Part shown: one piece after another, positions 1 to 5,033 of the stretch | Layout: each line of letters starts with the position of its first letter | Numbering within the stretch: the first letter of the stretch is position 1 | DNA from: UBA961 sp041191145 | Lineage (GTDB): Bacteria > Bacteroidota > Ignavibacteria > Kapaibacteriales > UBA961 | Length of the DNA stretch: 5,033 bases | NCBI GenBank assembly: GCA_041191145.1 | Contig: JBEEPK010000104.1 | Coordinates: 1 to 5,033, forward strand | Direction: 5' to 3' | Notes under the pieces: generated by a model | Seen by the model: only the letters and a program-made list of their open reading frames with translations | Told to the model about the DNA's origin: nothing | Database searches by the model: none | Made by a program: the position numbers and the translations under genes

Positions 1-3
1 GAA

Positions 4-831
4 ATGTCATCACCAAGAAATTATGCCGTCATTCTCGGCGTATCAAGCGGTTTCGGTAAAGCAACCGCTCTCGCATTGGCCAAATTGGGTTATCATATTG
101 TCGGTGTTCATTTGGATAGAGCCGCAGGAATGGCTGCTGTCGATGAACTTCGCGACTCTTTGCATGCATTGGGAGTTGACACACATTTCTTCAATGTGAA
201 TGCGGCTGATGCAGATCGCAGAACTGAAATAGTTGAAGCACTCAAAACAGAAATGGCAAAATATCCGGGTTCTACAGTCAAAGTACTTCTACATTCTTTG
301 GCATTTGGAAGCTTGCTTCCACTTGTGGGTGACAAAGACACCAAAGTATGCTCCCAAAAACAACTTGAAATGACAATGGATGTTATGGCAAATAGCATCA
401 TCTATTGGTCACAAGCAGTCATGGCATCAGGTCTTTTTTCCAAAGGTTCACGCATCATTGGCTTGACTTCAGCGGGTAGTCAACGCGTTTTACCCATGTA
501 TGGAGCTGTTGCTGCTGCAAAATCTGCGATGGAATCATATATAAGACAAATGGCTCTCGAACTCGCTCCTCATGGAATCACCGCAAATTCAATTCGTGCT
601 GGTGTGACTTATACTCCTGCATTGGATAAAATACCGGGTAGCGATACCATCATGAAAAATGCATATATGCGCAATCCTTATCATCGCCTCACACAACCCG
701 AAGATATCGCAAATGTGATTTCACTTCTCGTCAAACCGGAATGTGATTGGATCAATGGTACGATTCTCGGCGTGGATGGTGGAGAAGACTCAATCGATCT
801 CACCTGGTGGACGCCCGAGGAACAAGCGTAA
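4..831 (+). CDS. Enoyl-ACP reductase-like short-chain dehydrogenase (FabI/FabL type)
   Basis: This is a 275-residue Rossmann-fold oxidoreductase, a typical length for FabI/FabL. Seen: a glycine-rich nucleotide loop GVSSGFG at residues 12-18, an HSLAFG segment at 97-102 matching the FabI HSIxFA region, and Tyr166/Lys173 spaced Y-x6-K. That is the enoyl-ACP reductase spacing, not the Y-x3-K of ordinary SDRs. A VDGG motif at 257-260 sits near the C-terminus. The position of the second FabI tyrosine (E. coli Tyr146) is Ser156 here, within LTSAGSQR, which resembles B. subtilis FabL. The family reduces trans-2-enoyl-ACP with NAD(P)H in the last step of fatty-acid elongation in the cytosol. That role is inferred; a related SDR with another substrate is possible. 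Only three bases precede the ATG and the frame is open to the window edge, so a start further upstream cannot be excluded, though the nucleotide loop is already at the expected distance. A terminator follows directly. Confidence 0.8.
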   Translation: MSSPRNYAVILGVSSGFGKATALALAKLGYHIVGVHLDRAAGMAAVDELRDSLHALGVDTHFFNVNAADADRRTEIVEALKTEMAKYPGSTVKVLLHSLAFGSLLPLVGDKDTKVCSQKQLEMTMDVMANSIIYWSQAVMASGLFSKGSRIIGLTSAGSQRVLPMYGAVAAAKSAMESYIRQMALELAPHGITANSIRAGVTYTPALDKIPGSDTIMKNAYMRNPYHRLTQPEDIANVISLLVKPECDWINGTILGVDGGEDSIDLTWWTPEEQA

Positions 832-843
832 ACAGCATCATTT

Positions 844-868
844 GACCGCCAAAAGCGGTCTTTTTTTT
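844..868 (+). terminator. Rho-independent terminator after the enoyl-ACP reductase-like gene
   Basis: A perfect 6-bp GC-rich stem, GACCGC (844-849) and GCGGTC (855-860), encloses the 5-base loop CAAAA and is followed at once by eight T residues (861-868). It begins 13 bases after the SDR stop codon, so it ends that transcript and separates it from the permease-nadC pair. The stem is short but fully paired, and the T tract is uninterrupted. Confidence 0.9.
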
Positions 869-871
869 GTC

Positions 872-904
872 TTTGCAATTTCTCGGCTTTCATGCCTATT
901 TTCG
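872..904 (+). promoter_or_regulatory. Candidate promoter for the permease-nadC transcript (weak)
   Basis: A new promoter is expected between the terminator and the permease start at 929. The best candidate is TTTG at 872-875 and TATTTTCG at 897-904, which differs at one position from the Bacteroidota -7 consensus TAnnTTTG and lies 21 bases downstream. The same place can be read as a poor sigma-70 site (TTGCAA, 18 bases, TATTTT). Neither match is strong. The call rests mainly on position, and would give a leader of about 20 nt. Confidence 0.22.
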
Positions 905-928
905 CCTCAATCTTTTTTGGGCAAGTTC

Positions 929-2362
929 ATGAATGAAGAACAATCTTTTAAGCGCGATCTCGGACTCTTTGACTCCACAATGATAGTCATTGGCTCCATG
1001 ATCGGTTCCGGCATTTTTATCGTCAGCGCGGATATTTCTCGCACGATCGGTGGTGGTGGTTGGGTATTGCTCGTTTGGGCATTGACCGGCATATTTACCC
1101 TGATTGCGGCCTTGAGTTATGGCGAACTTGCAGGCATGATGCCAAAGGCAGGTGGACAATATGTGTATTTGCGGGAGGCATATAATCCATTCATCGCTTT
1201 TCTCTATGGTTGGACTTTATTCTCAGTCATACAAACCGGTACAATAGCAGCTGTCGCGGTTGCATTCGCTAAATATACGGGTGTTTTCATTCCATTTGTG
1301 AGTGAGAAAAACATTCTTCTGAGCATTGGCACTTTCACGATTTCAGGTGCGCAAATCCTTGCAATCTTCAGCATTTGGATATTAACTTGGATCAATCTTC
1401 GTGGTGTGCGAGAAGGTAAGATCATTCAGAATGTATTTACATTTTCCAAGACAGCCGCTCTCATCATTCTCATTGGATTGGGCTTATTCTTTGGAAGTGA
1501 TCATGCCACATGGACTCAAAATCTCACAACATTTTGGGATGCAGAGCAAATCAAACCGGATGGATCGGTCATGGAGCTTGGCGGCGCAATGCTCGTCGCA
1601 ATGTTTGGTACAGCAATGGTTGGTTCAATCTTCTCAAGCGATGCATGGAATAATATCACATTCACGGCCGGCGAAGTTCGTGAACCGTCCAAAAATATTC
1701 CACTCAGTCTTGCAATAGGAACAGGCATAGTCACTTTGCTCTATATCCTTGCAAATGTCGCCTATATGCATGTTCTTCCCGTAATTGGATTTTCAGAAGG
1801 AAGCGATGTAATGGCCCGCGGGATGCAATTTGCCGTGAGTGACAGAGTTGGAGCCGCAGCAGCAGAAATCATCTTTGGTGCAGGTGGAGCCGCTATCATG
1901 GCAGGACTCATCATGATTTCAACATTTGGTTGCAATAATGGCATCATCCTTTCAGGAGCTCGAGCATATTTTGCAATGGCTAAAGATGGACTCTTTTTTG
2001 CCAAAGCAGGAAATCTCAATGGGAATGGAGTTCCAGGCATAGCACTTATCATACAGGCCATATGGGCTTCACTTCTATGTCTTTCAGGCACCTATGGCGC
2101 ATTATTGGATTATGTGGTGACAGCCGTTTTGATTTTCTATATTCTCACCATTTATGGCATCTTCATTTTGCGCAAGAAAAGACCCGATGCCGAAAGACCG
2201 TATAAAGCATTTGGATACCCATTTTTACCCGCTTTGTATATCGCATTTGCCGGCGCAATCATTTTGGATTTATTGTTCTTCAAACCCGGAACAACAATTC
2301 CCGGCGTCTTACTTGTGCTGACAGGCATTCCTCTCTATGCATTCATGAAAAAGAAATCTTGA
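929..2362 (+). CDS. APC-superfamily amino acid permease (LAT-like), 12 membrane helices
   Basis: This is a 477-residue inner-membrane transporter. Seen: the first helix contains the unwound substrate-binding motif GSGIF (residues 26-30), typical of the amino acid-polyamine-organocation superfamily. About twelve hydrophobic segments can be drawn, near 15-35, 44-64, 86-113, 142-158, 168-188, 217-236, 258-284, 313-335, 368-385, 391-413, 430-450 and 456-473. The helix 6-7 region has WNN (240-242) followed by GEVREPSKN, close to the equivalent part of the LAT/SLC7 exchangers. The cytoplasmic motif SGARAYFAMAKDG (342-354) and the late RPYKAFGYP segment are also family-typical. Substrate (neutral, cationic or other amino acid) and mode (proton symport or exchange) cannot be read from sequence. 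The frame is open back to an ATG at 743, but that start lies inside the SDR gene and reads through the terminator. ATG 929 gives the normal APC N-terminus. Only a poor ribosome-binding sequence (GGGCAAG) precedes it. nadC follows after 19 nt. Confidence 0.9.
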   Translation: MNEEQSFKRDLGLFDSTMIVIGSMIGSGIFIVSADISRTIGGGGWVLLVWALTGIFTLIAALSYGELAGMMPKAGGQYVYLREAYNPFIAFLYGWTLFSVIQTGTIAAVAVAFAKYTGVFIPFVSEKNILLSIGTFTISGAQILAIFSIWILTWINLRGVREGKIIQNVFTFSKTAALIILIGLGLFFGSDHATWTQNLTTFWDAEQIKPDGSVMELGGAMLVAMFGTAMVGSIFSSDAWNNITFTAGEVREPSKNIPLSLAIGTGIVTLLYILANVAYMHVLPVIGFSEGSDVMARGMQFAVSDRVGAAAAEIIFGAGGAAIMAGLIMISTFGCNNGIILSGARAYFAMAKDGLFFAKAGNLNGNGVPGIALIIQAIWASLLCLSGTYGALLDYVVTAVLIFYILTIYGIFILRKKRPDAERPYKAFGYPFLPALYIAFAGAIILDLLFFKPGTTIPGVLLVLTGIPLYAFMKKKS

Positions 2363-2381
2363 TCACCATCTCATTAGCATC

Positions 2382-3230
2382 GTGCATAATTCAGAAATCA
2401 TCAGACTCATACAAATTGCATTAAATGAAGACATCAGAACGGGAGATGTAACTGCGGAAAGTATTTTTCCGGAAATAGGTGCATGGTCTCATGGTACATT
2501 CATTGCCAAGCAACATGGCATTGCATGTGGACTATCCGTAGCAGGAATGGTATTTCAAATCATCAGCGACAATCGTATTTCCTGGGTGAAACATGTACAA
2601 GATGGCGATATTGTGGAACCTGGAATGATTCTCGCGGAAATCGATGGTGAAGCTCGTGATGTACTATCAGGCGAAAGAACAGCTCTCAATTTCATGCAAA
2701 GAATGAGTGGCGTTGCCACGCTGACCGCAAAATATGTACATGCGATCGAGGGAACAGGAGCACGAATTCTGGACACAAGAAAAACCATCCCGGGCTGGAG
2801 AGAACTCGACAAATATGCCGTTAGAATGGGCGGTGGAAATAATCATCGCATGGGATTATATGATATGGCGATGATAAAAGACAATCATATTGCAGCGGCA
2901 GGTGGAATCAAAGATGCAATACGCATTTGTAAAGAATATATTCCCGATGATATTCCCATTGAAGTGGAGGCAGATTCCCTGCAAGATGTTATTGAAATTC
3001 TAGAATATGGAAATGTGCAGAGAATTTTGTTTGACAATTTCACTGTTGAGCAAACCAAAGCAGGCGTGGAACTTGTGAATCGTGCAATGGAAACAGAATC
3101 TTCAGGAAATATCACACTATCAACAATCAGAGATTATGCAATGACAGGCATTGATTTCATTTCTGTTGGTGCTATCACGCATTCTGCCACCGCAATGGAC
3201 ATATCGCTGGATATCGATGTACTGTCTTGA
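2382..3230 (+). CDS. nadC: Nicotinate-nucleotide pyrophosphorylase (quinolinate phosphoribosyltransferase)
   Basis: NadC converts quinolinate and PRPP to nicotinate mononucleotide, CO2 and pyrophosphate in de novo NAD synthesis in the cytosol. The 282 residues match the usual length. Family signatures appear in order: RTGDVT (19-24), the ERTALNFMQRMSG segment after the N-terminal barrel-like domain, DTRKT (131-135), GGGNNHRMGL with His155 and Arg156, KDNH (166-169), the acidic EVE (194-196), DN (218-219), ESSGN (239-243) and a C-terminal SVGAITHS. The quinolinate- and phosphate-binding Arg, His and Lys residues and the active-site acidic residues all appear present, so the enzyme should be functional. 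The start is a GTG at 2382; an in-frame stop at 2346 limits extension and no upstream in-frame ATG exists. ATT 2373 is the only other candidate and is less likely. No Shine-Dalgarno sequence is visible, and the 19-nt gap from the permease suggests translation from a shared transcript. nadA and nadB are not in the window. The stop codon abuts that of the opposite-strand gene. Confidence 0.97.
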   Translation: MHNSEIIRLIQIALNEDIRTGDVTAESIFPEIGAWSHGTFIAKQHGIACGLSVAGMVFQIISDNRISWVKHVQDGDIVEPGMILAEIDGEARDVLSGERTALNFMQRMSGVATLTAKYVHAIEGTGARILDTRKTIPGWRELDKYAVRMGGGNNHRMGLYDMAMIKDNHIAAAGGIKDAIRICKEYIPDDIPIEVEADSLQDVIEILEYGNVQRILFDNFTVEQTKAGVELVNRAMETESSGNITLSTIRDYAMTGIDFISVGAITHSATAMDISLDIDVLS

Positions 3231-4610
3231 TCAATGATGAAGATATTGTCTGGATCTTTTGATTGGTCTTTTTCTCTCTTCGGGTCTGCCCGGCAAATCG
3301 AATGACACTTCTCTGCCTTCAATTTCATGTTCGGGATATACTTCCCCTTGAACACCACCAATCCAAATGATGGATTCGGGTGCGCCCGCTTCAAATCTCA
3401 CGACAATAGTATCGCATGAATTTTTGGCAGCCCCTTCTGGAATCCCTTTTTCACTCAGTAAGAAATACAAACTCTTTGCCTGCACTTCTGAAACGATATT
3501 GAAAATCGTATCCTGTTTTACATTGATGGCAATATGCTTTCCACTCAATTGCTGAGCTCTTTGTGGACGGAGAGTATCATCTTTTGTCAATGTAAATGCC
3601 GAACCCAATGCGTCGATTTTGACGAGTGATCTCTTCTTCATGAGAATATACATTGAATCCGCAGTCATCATCGTTGAATCGAACCATATCATCGGCTTAC
3701 CTTCCAATCTTAGCGTATCATTATCGGGTTTAAATAATGCAGAATTACATATTCCCGCCATTCCGGATCGGATAATTTCAACATTCTGTTTTGCCACATA
3801 CATATTCCCTCTTGATGATGAAGTCTCAAGTGTATCAGCGATCACAGTCATTGTGTCATAAGCAAATGATTGCTTGATGGAAATGGAATCCTGAGTTTGA
3901 ATATTCTTTTTAGATTTTTTTCCTGATTCCTGTTTTCTTTCAATACGAATCGTATCAGTCTTCTTCGTGCTATCAATCAAGAACAAGATTGGTCTGCCGG
4001 TAATTCTGGTCATTTCCTCATTCGGAATACTTTCAGCGAACCTACCTTCAATGATGGCGGGATTATTCTTGCTTAATACCACAACCTTTCCAAAAGCAAG
4101 ACTTCGCCTTGTCGATCTTTCATAATGTGCTGAATCAGCATATATCAATGTTGAATCATCTTCGACGGAAACATTTCCAAAAAATCTTGCGAGATATGAC
4201 TCCGTTGAATAATCACCAGACAGTGCTTTTACCGTTCTTCCTCGATCAATGACTTTCACACCACCTCTTCCTCTTGCCAATTTCGAACCACCATCATAAG
4301 AACCCGAAGGCATGGACAAAGTCATCGTTCCTTGTTGAATAATCACATTTCCGGTCATTTCGATAGAATTGCTATTGATGTTCCAAAGTGCATAATCACA
4401 TTTCACCGAGACATTCCCTTGAGAGAGATACACATTCCCACGACACTGTCTAATTGGACCTGTCGGACTTTCCGAACCGGATAATACATCCGCATGATGC
4501 AAAATGATTGGATCACGAGTTTCAGCCATTATGGCATTACCCGAAATTATCCACATCATCTGGACAATTAAAAGTTTCAAGATTCGTTTATGCGCGCCAA
4601 TTCTTGACAT
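3231..4610 (-). CDS. OstA/LptA-like exported protein (LPS-transport family, Bacteroidota type)
   Basis: This is a 459-residue exported protein. Residues 1-29 look like a type I signal peptide: basic start, hydrophobic core LLIVQMMWII, likely cleavage after IMA (27-29). The mature part has two beta-rich blocks. Block one (about 35-215) carries the repeated OstA pattern of GNV turns followed by short strands (GNV at 58-60, 88-90 and 145-147) and ends in GRPILF. Block two (about 250-445) has the arrangement of Bacteroidota OstA-like proteins: DTxxxxADTL (252-261), a CNSALFKPDNDTLRL stretch (288-302), KPMIWFDSTMMTADS (305-319), LSGKHI (355-360), then GVQGEVYP (419-426) and a basic RPEERKRP tail (442-449). 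A Lys/Ser-rich linker (about 222-248) joins them. LptA-family proteins form a periplasmic bridge carrying LPS to the outer membrane; that role is inferred here. Start ATG 4610 gives the complete signal peptide, but no Shine-Dalgarno precedes it. The gene is divergent from smc and convergent with nadC. I do not assign lptA because the protein is much longer than E. coli LptA. Confidence 0.85.
   Translation of the reverse strand: MSRIGAHKRILKLLIVQMMWIISGNAIMAETRDPIILHHADVLSGSESPTGPIRQCRGNVYLSQGNVSVKCDYALWNINSNSIEMTGNVIIQQGTMTLSMPSGSYDGGSKLARGRGGVKVIDRGRTVKALSGDYSTESYLARFFGNVSVEDDSTLIYADSAHYERSTRRSLAFGKVVVLSKNNPAIIEGRFAESIPNEEMTRITGRPILFLIDSTKKTDTIRIERKQESGKKSKKNIQTQDSISIKQSFAYDTMTVIADTLETSSSRGNMYVAKQNVEIIRSGMAGICNSALFKPDNDTLRLEGKPMIWFDSTMMTADSMYILMKKRSLVKIDALGSAFTLTKDDTLRPQRAQQLSGKHIAINVKQDTIFNIVSEVQAKSLYFLLSEKGIPEGAAKNSCDTIVVRFEAGAPESIIWIGGVQGEVYPEHEIEGREVSFDLPGRPEERKRPIKRSRQYLHH
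4547..4555 (+). promoter_or_regulatory. Perfect DnaA-box 9-mer (TTATCCACA) inside the OstA-like gene
   Basis: The sequence matches the DnaA box consensus TTATCCACA at all nine positions. It lies inside the 5' coding end of the OstA-like gene, in the signal-peptide codons for W-I-I, so it could be coincidental. A second perfect copy lies 89 bases away in opposite orientation. The match is certain; DnaA binding is inferred. Confidence 0.4.
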
Positions 4611-4635
4611 AGATTTGGAAAATTGGGGGAAAAGC

Positions 4636-4644
4636 TGTGGATAA
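4636..4644 (-). promoter_or_regulatory. Perfect DnaA-box 9-mer (TTATCCACA on minus) in the spacer
   Basis: The plus strand reads TGTGGATAA, the exact complement of the DnaA box TTATCCACA. It lies in the non-coding spacer 26 bases upstream of the OstA-like start codon, where bound DnaA could affect that gene's transcription or belong to an origin-like cluster. Function is inferred. Confidence 0.45.
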
Positions 4645-4681
4645 ATCTCTTGTTTTCACAAAGTTATGCCTTTTTCTTCTA

Positions 4682-4698
4682 TGTGGACATGTGGAAAA
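4682..4698 (-). repeat. Tandem TGTGGA repeat, two degenerate DnaA-box-like 9-mers
   Basis: The octamer ATGTGGAC (4681-4688) is followed immediately by ATGTGGAA (4689-4696). Read as minus-strand DnaA boxes, TGTGGACAT (4682-4690) has two mismatches to TGTGGATAA and TGTGGAAAA (4690-4698) has one. They have the same orientation as the perfect box at 4636-4644. The repeat is plain in the sequence; a role as low-affinity DnaA sites is speculative. Confidence 0.35.
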
Positions 4699-4785
4699 CG
4701 CAAGGCAGAGCAAAACAAGCACACTTCGTATTTTTGCAGGGCATTATCAGAGTCCAAAGATTCCATTTCACACACGTGAATCAAC

Positions 4786-5033
4786 ATGTATTTATCATCT
4801 GTCGATATAATTGGTTTTAAATCATTCGCTCAAAAAACCTCACTTGGTTTTGAAGGTGGACTCTCCGCCATTGTTGGTCCCAATGGTTGCGGAAAAACAA
4901 ATATCGTAGATGCTATCAGGTGGGCTCTCGGGGAACAAAAAACATCCGTGCTACGCTCTGATGCAATGGAAAATGTGATTTTCAATGGAACAAGAACTCG
5001 TCGTCCTGTTGGTCTCGCCGAAGTTTCACTCAC
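4786..5033 (+). CDS. smc: Chromosome segregation ATPase SMC, N-terminal 82 codons (cut by window end)
   Basis: SMC forms the ring ATPase of the bacterial condensin (SMC-ScpA-ScpB) that compacts and separates chromosomes. Translation from ATG 4786 starts MYLSSVDIIGFKSFA, the standard SMC opening with the FKSF motif at residues 11-14. It continues with Walker A GPNGCGKT (31-38, catalytic-loop Lys37), NIVDAIRWALGEQ (39-51), Arg57 at the position of the B. subtilis arginine finger, then MENVIFNGT (61-69) and AEVSL (78-82). The more usual GSGKS loop reads GCGKT, a variant I associate with Bacteroidota and Chlorobiota SMCs. An in-frame TGA at 4777 leaves ATG 4786 as the only start, and no Shine-Dalgarno is visible. 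The remaining head, coiled coils, hinge and C-terminal Walker B half would lie beyond the right edge. The frame is open to the last base, so truncation is by the window only. Confidence 0.95.
   Translation, partial: MYLSSVDIIGFKSFAQKTSLGFEGGLSAIVGPNGCGKTNIVDAIRWALGEQKTSVLRSDAMENVIFNGTRTRRPVGLAEVSL

Larger units (their letters stand above)
4611..4785. other. Divergent intergenic spacer between the OstA-like gene and smc
   Basis: This 175-base spacer should hold the promoters of both divergent genes. It contains one perfect and two degenerate DnaA-box-like 9-mers. It also has one exact TAnnTTTG match on each strand: TAACTTTG on minus (4666-4659), pointing to the OstA-like gene, and TATTTTTG on plus (4729-4736), pointing to smc. 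Each lies about 48-49 bases before its start codon, but neither has a TTTG upstream element at the usual distance. An open frame of 65 codons crosses the spacer on plus, but it resembles no family I know and runs into smc in another frame. I see no terminator hairpin or structured RNA here. Confidence 0.6.

Noticed and set aside
743..928. A longer N-terminus for the permease beginning at ATG 743
   Set aside because: It would lie within the SDR gene and translate through the terminator hairpin and T tract. The first 62 residues do not resemble an APC N-terminus, while ATG 929 gives the expected start.
896..1159. Minus-strand reading frames within the permease, nadC and SDR genes
   Set aside because: They are antisense shadows of well-supported plus-strand genes and show no recognisable domains.
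3231..3300. Possible bidirectional terminator at the nadC/OstA-like junction
   Set aside because: Apart from the 8-base TTGATCAA palindrome, I found no stem-loop with a T tract on either strand.
4623..4820. 65-codon plus-strand reading frame across the OstA-like/smc spacer
   Set aside because: No recognisable domain or ribosome-binding site, and it overlaps the smc start by 35 bases in another frame. The DnaA-box and promoter-like motifs explain the region better.
4830..5033. Minus-strand reading frame at the right edge
   Set aside because: It is antisense to the unmistakable smc N-terminus in the plus frame.
1..5033. Mobile element, CRISPR array, tRNA/rRNA or novel defence system
   Set aside because: No transposase, inverted-repeat ends, spaced direct repeats or RNA-gene landmarks are visible, and nearly all the sequence is occupied by recognisable housekeeping genes.

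Overview
The window carries five protein genes, the last one cut by the right edge. It looks like chromosomal DNA of a Bacteroidota/Chlorobiota-type (FCB group) bacterium. The best support is the minus-strand OstA-like protein, whose C-terminal half has the arrangement found in Bacteroidota OstA-like proteins. Weaker support is that no visible gene start has a clear Shine-Dalgarno sequence, and that the SMC Walker A reads GPNGCGKT. The genus cannot be named from this sequence.

Layout, left to right: (1) 4-831 (+), a short-chain dehydrogenase of the enoyl-ACP reductase type (FabI/FabL-like), closed by a clear intrinsic terminator at 844-868. (2) 929-2362 (+), a 12-helix APC-superfamily amino acid permease. 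(3) 2382-3230 (+), nadC, starting at GTG 19 nt after the permease stop, so probably cotranscribed with it. (4) 3231-4610 (-), a secreted or periplasmic OstA/LptA-like protein. Its stop codon abuts the nadC stop with no intervening base. (5) 4611-4785, a gene-free spacer with DnaA-box-like and promoter-like motifs. (6) 4786-5033 (+), the first 82 codons of smc, the chromosome-condensation ATPase.

The genes cover fatty-acid elongation, amino acid uptake, NAD synthesis, outer-membrane LPS transport and chromosome organisation. They do not form a single pathway. This is mostly core housekeeping sequence: I saw no mobile element, CRISPR array, tRNA or rRNA, and no convincing new defence or biosynthetic system. 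The part most worth a second look is 4547-4698, where two perfect DnaA-box 9-mers and two degenerate ones lie at the divergent OstA-like/smc junction. The exactly abutting convergent stops at 3228-3233 are a smaller curiosity.
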